Below are positions 54,266-64,000 of a stretch of DNA of 64,000 nt, piece by piece. The notes below the pieces were generated by a model. The model searched no databases, was not told the DNA's origin, and saw nothing but the letters and a program-made list of their open reading frames with translations. The stretch lies in the NCBI RefSeq assembly GCF_039621805.1, contig NZ_CP155073.1, positions 3,348,001-3,412,000 of the forward strand, given 5' to 3'. Made by a program: the position numbers and the translations under genes. Origin of the DNA: Paraburkholderia sp. PREW-6R (GTDB taxonomy: Bacteria > Pseudomonadota > Gammaproteobacteria > Burkholderiales > Burkholderiaceae). Position 1 is the first letter of the stretch, and every line of letters begins with the position of its first letter.

Positions 54266-57200
54266 TCAACCGATCGTCATCAAATTCGCATTGCCGCCCG
54301 CTGCTGCCGTATTCACGCTCACCGAGCGTTCGGTCAGCAGACGCTCGAGCGCATAGTCTTCGTCACCGCTTTCCAGCGCACCCGCCGCGACGCCTTGCAC
54401 CGAGACGATCGGGCCGGCTCGCTTCGCGACTTCCTTCACCAGCGTCAGCAGTTCGTCGCTGTCGCCTTCGAACAGCACCGCGTCGAACGGCGTGTCGGCA
54501 TTCTTCTTCACGCTCGCATACGACTTGAGCGACGCGGGAAGCTGCGACACCAATTGTTCACCCGCCGCGCCTTCGAACAACGCGCGATTTCCCGTCGCCA
54601 GCGCCGCAGCAAACTGCACCCGCGCTCCACTTGCCGTCGACGCGACGCACAACACCGTGCCGCGTGCACCGAGCGTGTAGGTGTTGCGCTCGCCTGTCGG
54701 CCCCGACAGCACCGCCGTGGCGCCCGCCGGCATATGCGACAGGTAGCCGTCGCAGCGTGCCGCCAGCACCGGCTGCTGTTCGGCAATCAGCCAGTCGCGA
54801 TACGCCGTCAACGCAGCGGACGGATTGTCGCTGTTTTCAGCGCCTCGTGGTACCTCGGCGACGAGCGATTGCGCGAGCGACTTCGGCAAGCCAGCCGGCC
54901 GCGTGGCCAGCAGACGCTGCAGATACAGCGCGCCGCCCGCTTTCGGGCCCGTGCCCGACAAACCTTCGCCGCCGAACGGCTGCACACCCACCACCGCACC
55001 GATCACGTTGCGGTTCACATAAATGTTGCCGACGTGCGCGCGGCTGATCACATGCGCGATGGTTTCATCGATCCGCGTGTGGATGCCGAGCGTCAGGCCG
55101 TAGCCGGTCGTGCGGATCTGTTCGAGCAGCTTGTCGAGCTGGCTGCGGCGAAAACGCACCACATGCAGAACCGGGCCGAACACTTCGCGCTTCAGTTCGT
55201 CGATGCTGTCCAGCTCGATCAGCGTCGGCGGCACGAAAGTGCCTTGCGCGCAGCTTTCCGGCAGCGGCAGTTGCTCGACCTTGCGGCCTTTCTCACGCAT
55301 CGCCGCGACGTGCGCGTCGATTCCGCGTTTTGCATCGAGATCGATCACCGGGCCGACGTCGATCGACAGCCGGTCCGGATTGCCGATCGCCAGTTCACGC
55401 ATTGCGCCGGTCAGCATTTCGAGCGTGCGGTCCGCAACGTCGTCCTGTAGACAAAGAACGCGCAGCGCCGAACACCGTTGACCTGCGGAGTCGAACGACG
55501 ATTGCAGCACGTCCGCCACCACCTGCTCGGCGAGCGCCGACGAATCGACGATCATCGCGTTCTGGCCGCCCGTTTCGGCGATCAGCGGAATCGGCTTGCC
55601 GTCCGGATCGAGGCGTCCCGACAGCGTCTTGTTGATGAGGCGCGCGACTTCGGTCGAGCCGGTGAACATCACCGCACGCGTGCGTGCATCGGCGACGAGC
55701 GCCGCCCCGACCGTTTCGCCATTGCCCGGCAGCAGTTGTACCGCGCCGGCCGGCACGCCGGCTTCGCGCAGAATGCGCACGGCTTGCGCGGCGATCAGCG
55801 GCGTTTGTTCAGCGGGCTTCGCGAGCACGGTGTTGCCGGCGGCGAGCGCCGCCGCCACCTGCCCCATGAAAATCGCCAGCGGGAAATTCCACGGGCTGAT
55901 ACAGACGACCGGGCCGAGCGGGCGGTGCGTGTCGTTGGAAAACTCTTCGCGGATCTGCGCGGAGTAATAGCGCAGAAAGTCGATCGCCTCGCGGATTTCC
56001 GCGACCGCATTCGGCAACGACTTGCCCGCTTCACGCACCACCAGACCCATCAGCGTATGCATCTGCGCTTCGAGCAGGTCGGCGGCGCGCGCGAGACAAT
56101 CGGCCCGTGCTTCGACCGGCGTGGCCTGCCAGATCGGCGCGGCAGCAACGGCATGCGTAAGCGCGGCGCTGACATGCTCGGGCGTTGCTTCGACCACCGT
56201 GCCGACGAGGTCGCGCTGATCGGCGGGATTGCGCACATCGCGCGCGACGCCCACGGCAATTTCGTTGTCCTCGAGCATCGGGGCAGCGCGCCACGGATGG
56301 TGCGCGCTCGCCAGCAGTGCCGACGACAGCGACGCCAGGCGATGCTCGTTCGACAGGTCGAGACCCATCGAGTTAAGACGCTCCGCGCCGTACAGATTGC
56401 GCGGCAGCGGAATCTTCGCGTGCGGCGCGCCGAGCGGCACGATCTTCGACGCCTCATCGACCGGATCGGCGATCAGGTCCTTGATCGCGACACTTTCATC
56501 GGCGATCCGGTTCACGAAGGATGTGTTCGCGCCGTTTTCGAGCAGACGTCGCACGAGATAGGCGAGCAGCGTTTCGTGCGTGCCGACCGGCGCGTACACC
56601 CGGCATGGACGGTTCAGCTTGTCGCGGCCCGTGACTTCCTCGTACAGCGGCTCGCCCATGCCGTGCAGACACTGGAACTCGTACTGGCCCGGATAGTAGT
56701 TGTTGCCCGCAAGGTGATAGATCGCCGACAGCGTGTGCGCGTTGTGCGTGGCGAATTGCGGATAGACCGCGTCCGGCGCGCCGAGCAGTTTCTTCGCGCA
56801 GGCGACGTACGACACATCCGTATAGATCTTGCGCGTATAGACCGGATAGCCTTCCAGACCGTCCACCTGCGCGCGCTTGATTTCGGTATCCCAGTACGCG
56901 CCCTTCACGAGGCGGACCATGATGCGGTGACGGCTGCGGCGCGCAAGGTCGATCAGGTAATCGATCACGAACGGGCAGCGCTTCTGGTACGCCTGCACCA
57001 CGAAGCCGATGCCGTTCCAGCCCTGCAACTGCGGATCGAAGCACAGTGCTTCCAGCAGATCGAGCGAGATTTCGAGACGGTCGGCCTCTTCGGCGTCGAT
57101 GTTCAGGCCGATGTCATAGCGGCGCGCGAGGATCGCGAGCGAGCGCACGCGCGGCAGCAGCTCGCTCATCGTGCGTTCCTGCTGCGAGCGCGAGTAGCGT

Positions 57201-58195
57201 GCGTGCAGCGCGGAGAGCTTGATCGAGATGCCCGGCCCTTCGTAGATGCCGCGGCCGCCGGCTGCCTTGCCGATCGCGTGAATCGCCTGTTCGTACGATG
57301 CGTAGTAGCGCTGCGCGTCGGCTTCGGTGGTGGCCGCCTCGCCGAGCATGTCGTACGAGTAACGGAAACCGCGTGCTTCGTATTTACGGCTGTTGGCGAG
57401 CGCCTCGGAAATGTTCTCCCCGGTGACGAACTGCTCGCCCATCAGGCGCATGGCCATATCCACGCCTTTGCGGATCAGCGGCTCGCCGCCCTTGCCGATC
57501 AGGCGCGTCAACGCTGACGAGAGACTCGCTTCGCTGTTGGTCGTTACCAGTTTGCCGGTGATCATCAGGCCCCAGGTGGCGGCGTTGACGAACATCGACG
57601 GCGCCTGGCCCATGTGCGATTTCCAGTCGCCCTTGCTGATCTTGTCGCGGATCAGCGCGTCGCGCGTCGCGCGATCGGGAATGCGCAGCAGCGCTTCGGC
57701 GAGGCACATCAGCGCGACGCCTTCCTGGCTCGACAGCGAAAACTCGTGAATCAACCCTTCGACGCCACCGCCACGGCTCTTGCCGCGCAGCGTTTCGACC
57801 AGCTTGCCGGCCATGGTCTGCACGTCGCCCGCGAGGTTCGCCGGCAAACGTGCCTGGCCGAGCAGGAACGGCACGCACTCCGGCTCGGGACGGCGATATG
57901 CGGCAGTGATTGCCGCGCGCAGCACCGACTGCGGCTGCACGTTCTGCGCGAAGTCGAGGAACGGATGCGATGCGCCGTCTTCGTCGTGTTCGACGGCAGC
58001 GCCATCGGCCAGATCGGCCGAGCCCATAACGCCGGACAGTTCGGGGGGCAGCTGGCCGTGCTCGATCTTTTCGAGGTAAGCAAAGATCGCCTGTTTAATC
58101 AGCCAGTGCGGAGTGCGTTCGAGGCGGGTAGCGGCATCTTTCAGCCGGGAACGCAGGAGGTCGTCGACCTTGACGCCGAGGGTGGTGCTAGCCAT
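54266..58195 (-). CDS. putA: bifunctional/trifunctional proline utilisation protein PutA
   Basis: A 1309-residue PutA. N-terminal residues 1-45 (TTLGVKVDDLLRSRL, LIKQAIFAYLEK) form a ribbon-helix-helix DNA-binding domain, so it can repress its own genes. The central part is the FAD proline dehydrogenase barrel (about residues 190-500, with GLNIDAEEADRLEISLDL). The C-terminal half is P5C dehydrogenase (about 590-1060, with the catalytic Cys in SAGQRCSALR and GNFLA-type motifs). It oxidises proline to glutamate. An AAGGAAAC ribosome site precedes the ATG at 58195. A divergent small gene lies upstream. A 50-base upstream hairpin may influence its expression. Confidence 0.95.
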   Translation of the reverse strand: MASTTLGVKVDDLLRSRLKDAATRLERTPHWLIKQAIFAYLEKIEHGQLPPELSGVMGSADLADGAAVEHDEDGASHPFLDFAQNVQPQSVLRAAITAAYRRPEPECVPFLLGQARLPANLAGDVQTMAGKLVETLRGKSRGGGVEGLIHEFSLSSQEGVALMCLAEALLRIPDRATRDALIRDKISKGDWKSHMGQAPSMFVNAATWGLMITGKLVTTNSEASLSSALTRLIGKGGEPLIRKGVDMAMRLMGEQFVTGENISEALANSRKYEARGFRYSYDMLGEAATTEADAQRYYASYEQAIHAIGKAAGGRGIYEGPGISIKLSALHARYSRSQQERTMSELLPRVRSLAILARRYDIGLNIDAEEADRLEISLDLLEALCFDPQLQGWNGIGFVVQAYQKRCPFVIDYLIDLARRSRHRIMVRLVKGAYWDTEIKRAQVDGLEGYPVYTRKIYTDVSYVACAKKLLGAPDAVYPQFATHNAHTLSAIYHLAGNNYYPGQYEFQCLHGMGEPLYEEVTGRDKLNRPCRVYAPVGTHETLLAYLVRRLLENGANTSFVNRIADESVAIKDLIADPVDEASKIVPLGAPHAKIPLPRNLYGAERLNSMGLDLSNEHRLASLSSALLASAHHPWRAAPMLEDNEIAVGVARDVRNPADQRDLVGTVVEATPEHVSAALTHAVAAAPIWQATPVEARADCLARAADLLEAQMHTLMGLVVREAGKSLPNAVAEIREAIDFLRYYSAQIREEFSNDTHRPLGPVVCISPWNFPLAIFMGQVAAALAAGNTVLAKPAEQTPLIAAQAVRILREAGVPAGAVQLLPGNGETVGAALVADARTRAVMFTGSTEVARLINKTLSGRLDPDGKPIPLIAETGGQNAMIVDSSALAEQVVADVLQSSFDSAGQRCSALRVLCLQDDVADRTLEMLTGAMRELAIGNPDRLSIDVGPVIDLDAKRGIDAHVAAMREKGRKVEQLPLPESCAQGTFVPPTLIELDSIDELKREVFGPVLHVVRFRRSQLDKLLEQIRTTGYGLTLGIHTRIDETIAHVISRAHVGNIYVNRNVIGAVVGVQPFGGEGLSGTGPKAGGALYLQRLLATRPAGLPKSLAQSLVAEVPRGAENSDNPSAALTAYRDWLIAEQQPVLAARCDGYLSHMPAGATAVLSGPTGERNTYTLGARGTVLCVASTASGARVQFAAALATGNRALFEGAAGEQLVSQLPASLKSYASVKKNADTPFDAVLFEGDSDELLTLVKEVAKRAGPIVSVQGVAAGALESGDEDYALERLLTERSVSVNTAAAGGNANLMTIG

Positions 58196-58497
58196 GTTTC
58201 CTTCTTCGGATACCAGCCGGACGCGCTGGGAAAGACTAAAAGTTTGGCGAATGCTACGCTTCCCAATAAAAAGGTGCAACCGTCCGGAAAGTCTGGTTGC
58301 ACCCGCGCCAAAGCCTTGTGCGACGGGGCTTTCCGCTCGACGCCGTCCTTTGCGGAATGGCGGGTTGCGATCGGTGTTTTCCCTGGCTCAATTATTTTTC
58401 ATCGCAGCCCTATTCAGATCTAGTGAACGCGCCGTTATACAGACCACAGCGCGGCGCGGCCTTCCTGGCGCGCATAAAAAGTTACGGGGTCGATCAA
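58196..58497. other. divergent region between putA and the small membrane protein
   Basis: About 300 bases with the promoters of putA (leftward) and the small gene (rightward). It contains the hairpin noted at 58266-58303. No gene seen. Confidence 0.5.
58266..58303 (-). terminator. hairpin plus T-tract in the putA leader
   Basis: GGTGCAACC (58273-58281) pairs with GGTTGCACC (58295-58303); on the minus strand the stem is followed by TTTTTATT. It ends about 70 bases upstream of the putA start. It could end transcripts coming from priA or act as an attenuator of putA. Confidence 0.55.
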
Positions 58498-58674
58498 ATG
58501 GAAAAGTGGCTTGTGGTCCTGGGTGTGTGGGCGATGTGCGCAACGTGCGCAGTCCTTTTCATTCGCGGCGCGACGAGTGCGGGCGGCGGTGGCCGCCGGT
58601 CGCCGGCTGACGAGCGCCCGCGCGTTGCGTCGCGTGCTTCCGCACGCGAGCCTCAGGCTGCCTTGCACGACTGA
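58498..58674 (+). CDS. small single-pass membrane protein
   Basis: A 58-residue protein with one hydrophobic N-terminal helix (WLVVLGVWAMCATCAVLFI) and a polar, arginine-rich tail. GGGG lies eight bases before the ATG; a longer frame starting at 58297 lacks credible start signals. It lies between the divergent putA and the end of priA. I do not recognise a family, and its reality rests on the clear helix-plus-tail form only. Confidence 0.45.
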   Translation: MEKWLVVLGVWAMCATCAVLFIRGATSAGGGGRRSPADERPRVASRASAREPQAALHD

Positions 58675-58793
58675 TCTTCTGGCGAGGGGGCGACCGGGTC
58701 GCGCTTTGGCCGGCCCGTTGACCTTGATGCTCAGCGAAGTCGCGCGGTTGGCGCGCAAGGCCAGGCAGGCCTGGCGCGGCTAAACCGCGCGCG

Positions 58794-61040
58794 TCAGATG
58801 TCGAGCGGGTCGACTTCGAGGTTCCAGCGCAGCACGCCTTTCAGGGCCCGCAGCAGCGGTTGCCACGCGCGCAGCGTGGTTTGCAGCGACGCGCGCGACG
58901 CGCTTTCGATCAGCAATTGCGCGCGGTGTACGTGCATCACCTTGACGATGGTGAGCGGCACGGCGTCGTAGACCGTCACGCGCTCTGCGGCGGGGATGCT
59001 GCTCAGTTCGGCGGCGGCCTGCTGCAGGAACGCGAGTGCGGCTTCGAGCGTGCGGCCTTCCGCGCGCAGCAAAGCCTGATAGACGAACGGCGGCAGATGC
59101 GCGTCGCGCCGCTCGGCAAGCGTGGCATTGGCAAAGCCGACATAGTCGTGACGGCCTAGCGCGTGATAGAGCGCGTGCCGCGGATAACGCGTCTGCACGA
59201 TCACTTCACCCGGCAAGCCGGCGCGGCCGGCACGCCCGCTCACCTGCATCAACTGCGCGAAAAGCCGCTCGCTGGCCCGGAAGTCGTGGGAAAAAAGCGC
59301 GGTGTCGGCGTTCAGCACGCCGACCAGTGACACCCGCTGGAAGTCGTGGCCTTTGGCGATCATTTGCGTACCCACGAGGATGTCGACTTCGCCCGCGTGC
59401 ACGTCGGAGAAGAGCGCCTGCGCGCTGCCCTTGCGCCGGGTGCTGTCGGCGTCGATCCGCAACACACGCGCACCGGGCACCGCGCTCGCCAGCGTTTCCT
59501 CGACCCGCTGGGTGCCGCGGCCCATCGGCGCAATATCCACGTTGCCGCACTCCGGGCACGAGCGTGGAATGCGCGACTCCCACCCGCAATGGTGGCAGCG
59601 CAGCGCGCGCTCCGGCTTATGCAGCACGACATAGGCGCTGCAACGTGGACAGCCTGCCACCCAGCCGCATGCGTCGCACGCGAGTTGCGGTGCGTAGCCC
59701 CGGCGGTTCAGAAAAACGAGGCTTTGCTCGCCGCGTTCGAGCCGGCTCTTCAAGGCGGCAATCAGCGGGCCGGACAAACCTTCCACCGACGCCCGGCCGC
59801 GTCGCCGCTCTTCCTCCAGATCGATGAGTTTGACCGTCGGCAGCACCGCGTCGGCAACCGCGCGACGTGACAACGTGAGCCGCTGATAGCGGCCCTGGTC
59901 GGCCTGCCACCAGCTTTCCAGCGACGGCGTAGCCGAGCCCAGCACAACCGGCAGATCGAGCTGCTTCGCGCGATAAATTGCAAGGTCACGCGCCGAATAG
60001 CGCAGCCCTTCCTGCTGCTTGTAGGCCGGATCGTGCTCCTCGTCGACAACGATGACGGCAAGCGCGGGCAGCGACGCCAGCACCGCCAGCCGGGTGCCGA
60101 GCACGATCCGGGCGCGCCCGGAGTGGGCGGCGAACCAGTTGCGGGCGCGTTCGCCTTCGGCCAGTCCGCTGTGCAGCGTGACGATGGACGTACCGTCCAG
60201 TGCGGCAAAGCGCGCCCGGAAAGCCGCTTCGAACTGAGGCGTCAAATTGATTTCGGGCACGAGGACGAGCGCCTGCGCATTGGGCTTTTCGGCCAGAATG
60301 CCAGCAAGCGCGCGAAGATACACCTCGGTTTTGCCGCTGCCCGTCACGCCGTGCAACAGGAACGGCGCAAAGCCCTTCGCGCCGCGGATTGCTTCGACGG
60401 CGGCGGCCTGCTCGTCGGTAAGCGTGGGTAAGGCGGGCGGTGGAGCGTCTGTCGGCGCCGGCGCGCGGAGCGCCTGGGCGGCCTCGATCAAATCCAGTGC
60501 CACCCAGCCTTGTGTGCGCCATGCGTCGAGCGTGGCTACGGCTTTTGGATGGAGTGCACGCGCGTCTACGGCCGGCAGAGATTCATTGTCAGCCAGCGCT
60601 TGAGCGAGCTTGCGCAGGACGCTGGCGCGCGCCGGCAAAGCATCGGGCAAAGCGGTGCGTCCTTCGGCAGTCAGCCGGTAGCGCTCTTCCGGCGCAAACA
60701 GGCGAGACCAGCGCGAAGCATCGCGCAATGCTTGCGGCAGGGCCGGCAGCGCGACTTCGCCGAGACCGCGCTGGTAGTAATCGGCGGCGAATGCTGCCAA
60801 CTTGAGCCAGTCTGCGGAAAGCGGCGGGCACGCTGTGCAGACGCTGGCAACTGTTTTGAGACGCTCGTCCGGCACGTCACTGTAAGCGGTCACTTCGCAC
60901 ACCAGGCCGACGACATGCCGCTTGCCGAATGGCACGCTCACCAACGCGCCGGGGGTCGCGGCTTCTGGCGCCGTGCAACGATAATCGAACAAGGTCGGCA
61001 ACGGATGATCGAGCGCGACACGAACGAACGAATGGGTCAC
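58794..61040 (-). CDS. priA: primosomal protein N' (replication restart helicase PriA)
   Basis: A 748-residue PriA. The N-terminal DNA 3'-end binding domain begins with RVALDHPLPTLFDYR. The helicase core has GVTGSGKTEVY (Walker A) and DEEHD (motif II), and the zinc-binding insert CDACGWVAGCPRC...CHHCG...CPECGN (eight cysteines) lies between helicase lobes. It restarts stalled replication forks. The start is a GTG at 61040; no upstream ATG fits. Its 3' end lies 119 bases from the small membrane protein gene. Confidence 0.95.
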   Translation of the reverse strand: MTHSFVRVALDHPLPTLFDYRCTAPEAATPGALVSVPFGKRHVVGLVCEVTAYSDVPDERLKTVASVCTACPPLSADWLKLAAFAADYYQRGLGEVALPALPQALRDASRWSRLFAPEERYRLTAEGRTALPDALPARASVLRKLAQALADNESLPAVDARALHPKAVATLDAWRTQGWVALDLIEAAQALRAPAPTDAPPPALPTLTDEQAAAVEAIRGAKGFAPFLLHGVTGSGKTEVYLRALAGILAEKPNAQALVLVPEINLTPQFEAAFRARFAALDGTSIVTLHSGLAEGERARNWFAAHSGRARIVLGTRLAVLASLPALAVIVVDEEHDPAYKQQEGLRYSARDLAIYRAKQLDLPVVLGSATPSLESWWQADQGRYQRLTLSRRAVADAVLPTVKLIDLEEERRRGRASVEGLSGPLIAALKSRLERGEQSLVFLNRRGYAPQLACDACGWVAGCPRCSAYVVLHKPERALRCHHCGWESRIPRSCPECGNVDIAPMGRGTQRVEETLASAVPGARVLRIDADSTRRKGSAQALFSDVHAGEVDILVGTQMIAKGHDFQRVSLVGVLNADTALFSHDFRASERLFAQLMQVSGRAGRAGLPGEVIVQTRYPRHALYHALGRHDYVGFANATLAERRDAHLPPFVYQALLRAEGRTLEAALAFLQQAAAELSSIPAAERVTVYDAVPLTIVKVMHVHRAQLLIESASRASLQTTLRAWQPLLRALKGVLRWNLEVDPLDI

Positions 61041-61504
61041 GCGGCGCGGCGCTCTGCGCAGGTCCAGACCGCGCGACGTTGCGCGGCGGGGAAAGGGCTG
61101 GTGGCGGTAGCGTGCCCGAACTTAATGTAAAACTTCAAATTCGGCGCTAAGTTTTGGATTCCGCTGAACAATTGCAATTGGCCCGTTCGCCTGTGGATAA
61201 CTTTGTTGAGAACTTCGCCCCGACGGGCCGGAAGCCGCGCCGCGACGGCCTTCTGTGGGGTGTCGCACATTTCGTCCGATGCCCGTCAAAGCCTTGCCAG
61301 ACAAGGCTTAGATCAGATGCGCCCAAGCTGTGCAAGGGTCAGGGCACGACTAAAAGTTCTACCGCGCCGCAACGTGATGAATGTGCATAAGTCAAGTCTT
61401 GACAATTTAGCGATCGGCTTCTGACGGCCCCTCAGGCGCAAAAAATCCCCTAGATCGAGAGCCCAGTTTGCTGCGCCGCAGCTAAAACGGTAACGATTAC
61501 AGCC
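61041..61504. other. intergenic region between hemE and priA
   Basis: About 460 bases containing one exact DnaA-box-like 9-mer (TGTGGATAA, 61192-61200) but no cluster of such boxes, and an A-run (61440-61446) near the hemE end. It includes short open frames on both strands with no family features, which I do not annotate. Confidence 0.5.
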
Positions 61505-62605
61505 TCATGCCAGTGCATGCGCGCCACTTCGGATGGCACGGCTGTGACGATGGACTTCATCGACAAGCTCGGCGACATTTTCCGGCGGCGTGAACTGGGA
61601 GATTCCGTGCCCGAGATTGAAGACGTGACCTGGGTGATTGCCGAAACTATCCAGCACCGCGCGTGCTTCCATACGGATCGCGGCCGGTGGTGCGAACAGG
61701 ATCGACGGATCGATATTGCCCTGGAGCGCCACTTTCTCGCCCACTGTTTCACGCGCTTTGTGCAGATTCACGGTCCAGTCGAGGCCGACGGCATCCACGC
61801 CGATGTCGGCAATTTCATCCAGCCACAAACCGCCGCCCTTCGTGAACGTAATAACCGGGACTTTTTCGCCGTCATGCTCGCGCTTGAGTTGGCTCACGAC
61901 CTGCTGGATGTAGTGCAAAGAAAACCGTTGATACGCACCGTCTGCAAGCGCCCCACCCCACGTGTCGAAAATCATCACCGCCTGCGCGCCGGCTTCGATT
62001 TGCGCATTGAGGTACGCGGCGACGGCCTCGGCATTGACATGGAGGATCTTGTGCATCAGGTCCGGGCGCGCGTACAGCATCGACTTGACGGTGCGGAAGT
62101 CCGCCGAGCCGCCGCCTTCGACCATGTAGCACGCCAATGTCCACGGGCTGCCGGAGAAGCCGATCAGCGGCACGCGCTGGTGGCCATGAGCGTCGGTAAG
62201 CGCGCGGCGGATTTCCCGAACGGCGTCTGTCACGTAACGCAACGTGGCGTCGATGTCCGGCACGGTGAGTCGCGCCACGTCGTCCTCCGTGCGCACGGGC
62301 CGGGAGAATTTCGGCCCCTCGCCCGCGACGAATTCGAGGCCAAGGCCCATTGCGTCGGGAACCGTGAGAATGTCGGAGAACAGAATAGCGGCGTCGAGCG
62401 GGTAGCGCTCGAGCGGCTGCAATGTCACTTCGGTCGCAAACGCAGGGTTTTTCGCCAGCCCGAGAAAACTGCCCGCGCGGCTGCGCGTGGCGTTGTACTC
62501 CGGCAGATAGCGGCCGGCCTGACGCATCAGCCAGATCGGCGTGTAGTCGGTCGGCTGGCGCAGCAGCGCGCGCAGGAAAGTGTCGTTCAGGAGTTTGTGG
62601 GCCAC
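61505..62605 (-). CDS. hemE: uroporphyrinogen decarboxylase
   Basis: A 366-residue enzyme that removes four carboxyl groups from uroporphyrinogen III to give coproporphyrinogen III in haem synthesis. The N-terminus [17 protein letters not shown], then [15 protein letters not shown], the [15 protein letters not shown] aspartate loop and the C-terminal NLGHGI are all standard. The GTG at 62605 is chosen because the family starts with MAHxLLNDTF; the frame continues seven codons further. It is divergent from pheC. Confidence 0.95.
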   Translation of the reverse strand: MAHKLLNDTFLRALLRQPTDYTPIWLMRQAGRYLPEYNATRSRAGSFLGLAKNPAFATEVTLQPLERYPLDAAILFSDILTVPDAMGLGLEFVAGEGPKFSRPVRTEDDVARLTVPDIDATLRYVTDAVREIRRALTDAHGHQRVPLIGFSGSPWTLACYMVEGGGSADFRTVKSMLYARPDLMHKILHVNAEAVAAYLNAQIEAGAQAVMIFDTWGGALADGAYQRFSLHYIQQVVSQLKREHDGEKVPVITFTKGGGLWLDEIADIGVDAVGLDWTVNLHKARETVGEKVALQGNIDPSILFAPPAAIRMEARAVLDSFGNHPGHVFNLGHGISQFTPPENVAELVDEVHRHSRAIRSGAHALA

Positions 62606-62833
62606 GTTGCTTGCGACTGAGGGCAAAGCAGCATTTTACCGGAGGCCGCCCGTTCGATCCTGCTTGATGCGGGCAATAACTGCAATGACAGCGCACCGCG
62701 TCGCCAGAATGGGGCGCCGCTTCCGCGTGCCTGAACCCGGCATGCCCTGGCTATACGGCCAATGTTCAAGCGCGCAATGGCGGGCTATGATCGATCGCCT
62801 TTACCAAACACTTACGGAAAACAGGGAGACTCG

Positions 62834-63631
62834 ATGAAAAAGGTTGCACTTGTCCTGCTCGGCGCTTTGGCCGGTTTATTGTGGAATGCCAGCGCAACGG
62901 TTGCGCAGACCAGCCCAGGCTCCCCTGCGCCTTCGCGGCTCGACGAGATCGTCGCACGCGGCACGCTGCGCGCATGCACCACGGGTGACTACAAACCCTA
63001 TTCGTTTTATAAGGCGGACGGCCAGTTCGAGGGCATCGATATCGACATGACGGAATCGCTGGCGAAGTCGCTCGGCGTGAAGGTGGAGTACGTCAAGACC
63101 TCGTGGTCGAATCTGATGAACGACTTCGTCGCGAAGTGCGACATCGGCATGGGCGGCGTGTCGCCGACGCTGGAGCGCCAGAAGCGTGCGTTCTTTACGC
63201 AGGCCTATATGGTCGACGGTAAGACGCCGATTGTCCGATGCGATGACGTCAACAAGTATCAGACCGTCGCGCAGATCGACCAGCCGAGCACCCGGGTGAT
63301 CGTCAATCCAGGCGGCACTAACGAGCGCTTTGCAAAACAGTACTTCCCGCACGCGAACCTGACCGTGTATCCCGACAACGTGACGATTTTCAAGCAGATC
63401 CTTGCCGGCAAAGCCGACGTCATGGTCACGGACGCATCCGAGACCCTGCTGCAGCAGAAACTGAATCCGGGCCTGTGCTCCGTCCATCCGGACAAACCGT
63501 TTCAATATGGCGAAAAGGCATGGCTGCTGCCACGCGGCGATATCGTCTTCCAGGAATATGTGGATCAGTGGCTGCACCTCGCGCGAGCGACTGGCGAGTA
63601 TCAGGCTATCTCGGATAAATGGCTGAAGTGA
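62834..63631 (+). CDS. pheC: periplasmic cyclohexadienyl dehydratase (PheC-like)
   Basis: A 265-residue protein with a signal peptide (VALVLLGALAGLLWNASATVA) and a periplasmic binding-protein fold. It matches P. aeruginosa PheC closely in memory: TTGDYKPYSF, TSWSNLMNDF, ERQKRAFFT, QIDQPSTRVIVNPGGTNE, YPDNVTIFKQI, KADVMVTDA and the C-terminal YVDQWLHLA. PheC converts arogenate or prephenate to phenylalanine or phenylpyruvate in the periplasm. GGGAGA lies before the ATG at 62834. A plain amino-acid ABC binding protein is the alternative, but the match to PheC is stronger. Confidence 0.85.
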   Translation: MKKVALVLLGALAGLLWNASATVAQTSPGSPAPSRLDEIVARGTLRACTTGDYKPYSFYKADGQFEGIDIDMTESLAKSLGVKVEYVKTSWSNLMNDFVAKCDIGMGGVSPTLERQKRAFFTQAYMVDGKTPIVRCDDVNKYQTVAQIDQPSTRVIVNPGGTNERFAKQYFPHANLTVYPDNVTIFKQILAGKADVMVTDASETLLQQKLNPGLCSVHPDKPFQYGEKAWLLPRGDIVFQEYVDQWLHLARATGEYQAISDKWLK

Positions 63632-64000
63632 TGGTTTGAATGTCTGGGACGATGGCGCGGCGTGGCTCGCTTGCATGCTTTTGGCAGTCGTGCGCCTAAA
63701 GGAACGTGTAACGGCAAACCGTCTCCGTGGCTCCCGGTCGTGACGTCCGGCGACTGCGCTCGCGAATGAACCGGCCCCTTTTCCGCAGGCCTTCGACTGT
63801 TTCTGTTGCGATGCAGCGCGTACTCTTGCAAAGACAAACTTTGGAGTTGCTGCATGACGTGGGGACGACGGTGCGCGCCTTTCGTCAGAAAAACGATGAG
63901 TCCACAACAAGTTCATGCGGAATTTACTTCATGGATTGCATTGCAATATGCACCACGAATGGCATTAATCGGCCGTACGAAATTGCGGGTATGTCATGGG
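63632..64000. other. window end without a recognised gene
   Basis: About 370 bases after pheC. Two plus-strand frames starting at 63811 and 63854 remain open to the edge, but neither shows family features or a clear ribosome site, so no gene is called. Part of a neighbouring gene may begin here. Confidence 0.4.

Noticed and set aside
55478..57517. 679-residue plus-strand frame opposite putA
   Set aside because: High-GC antisense shadow of PutA; arginine-rich and without recognisable motifs.
61192..61200. TGTGGATAA as a replication origin signal
   Set aside because: A single DnaA-box-like 9-mer without further boxes, AT-rich unwinding region or dnaA/parAB genes nearby does not support an origin.
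61517..62620. 367-residue plus-strand frame opposite hemE
   Set aside because: Mirror of the hemE reading frame; all recognised motifs are on the minus strand.
1..64000. CRISPR arrays or prophage
   Set aside because: The only tandem repeat array lacks spacers, and no phage structural or integrase genes were seen.

Overview
The window is high-GC chromosomal DNA from a beta-proteobacterium, most likely Paraburkholderia or Burkholderia sensu lato. This rests on the family resemblance of the housekeeping genes (rep, gcvTHP behind a tandem glycine riboswitch, sdaA, full-length PutA, PriA, HemE) and on base composition. No database search was possible, so the genus is an inference.

Layout. 1-4188 (minus): an operon for an acyl carrier protein, an AMP-forming acyl ligase, LuxE-like and LuxC-like proteins and the start of a GMC oxidoreductase, i.e. 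a fatty-acid-reductase set without luciferase. 4330-4640: a G-rich array of 8-bp repeats. 4811-10233 (minus): two DUF1254/DUF1214 exported proteins between two outer-membrane proteins, plus a decayed third DUF1214 copy. 10873-18699: a cation antiporter, a small beta-barrel protein, tRNA-Arg(CCG), a di-heme cytochrome c, Rep helicase, a Gfo/Idh/MocA oxidoreductase and a small lipoprotein. 18849-28317 (plus): glycine riboswitch, gcvT-gcvH-gcvP, an alginate-lyase-like protein, sdaA and a ThDP enzyme.

28662-52890 (plus) is the striking part. It is a 24-kb, tightly packed operon with many overlapping stop/start codons, set between core-type genes. It encodes an unrecognised dissociated (type II) fatty-acid/polyketide system: one ketoreductase, four FabZ-type hotdog domains in three proteins, one ACP, three intact ketosynthases each followed by a KS-like partner lacking the catalytic residues, a KAS III starter enzyme, a malonyl transferase, a double-hotdog thioesterase, an alpha/beta hydrolase, an HCCA-isomerase-like protein, three consecutive DsrE/Tus-like sulfur-relay proteins, a membrane protein, a full RND efflux pump with outer-membrane channel, and a Baeyer-Villiger-type flavin monooxygenase. 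No enoyl reductase is present, so the product is expected to be polyunsaturated. The DsrE-like trio suggests sulfur incorporation or a thiol-based tailoring step. A truncated IS5-type transposase N-terminus opens the region.

53029-63631: a LivK-like binding protein, putA, a small membrane protein, priA, hemE and a periplasmic cyclohexadienyl dehydratase (pheC). These look like ordinary core functions again, so the 28.6-52.9 kb block reads as an accessory insertion in a conserved neighbourhood.
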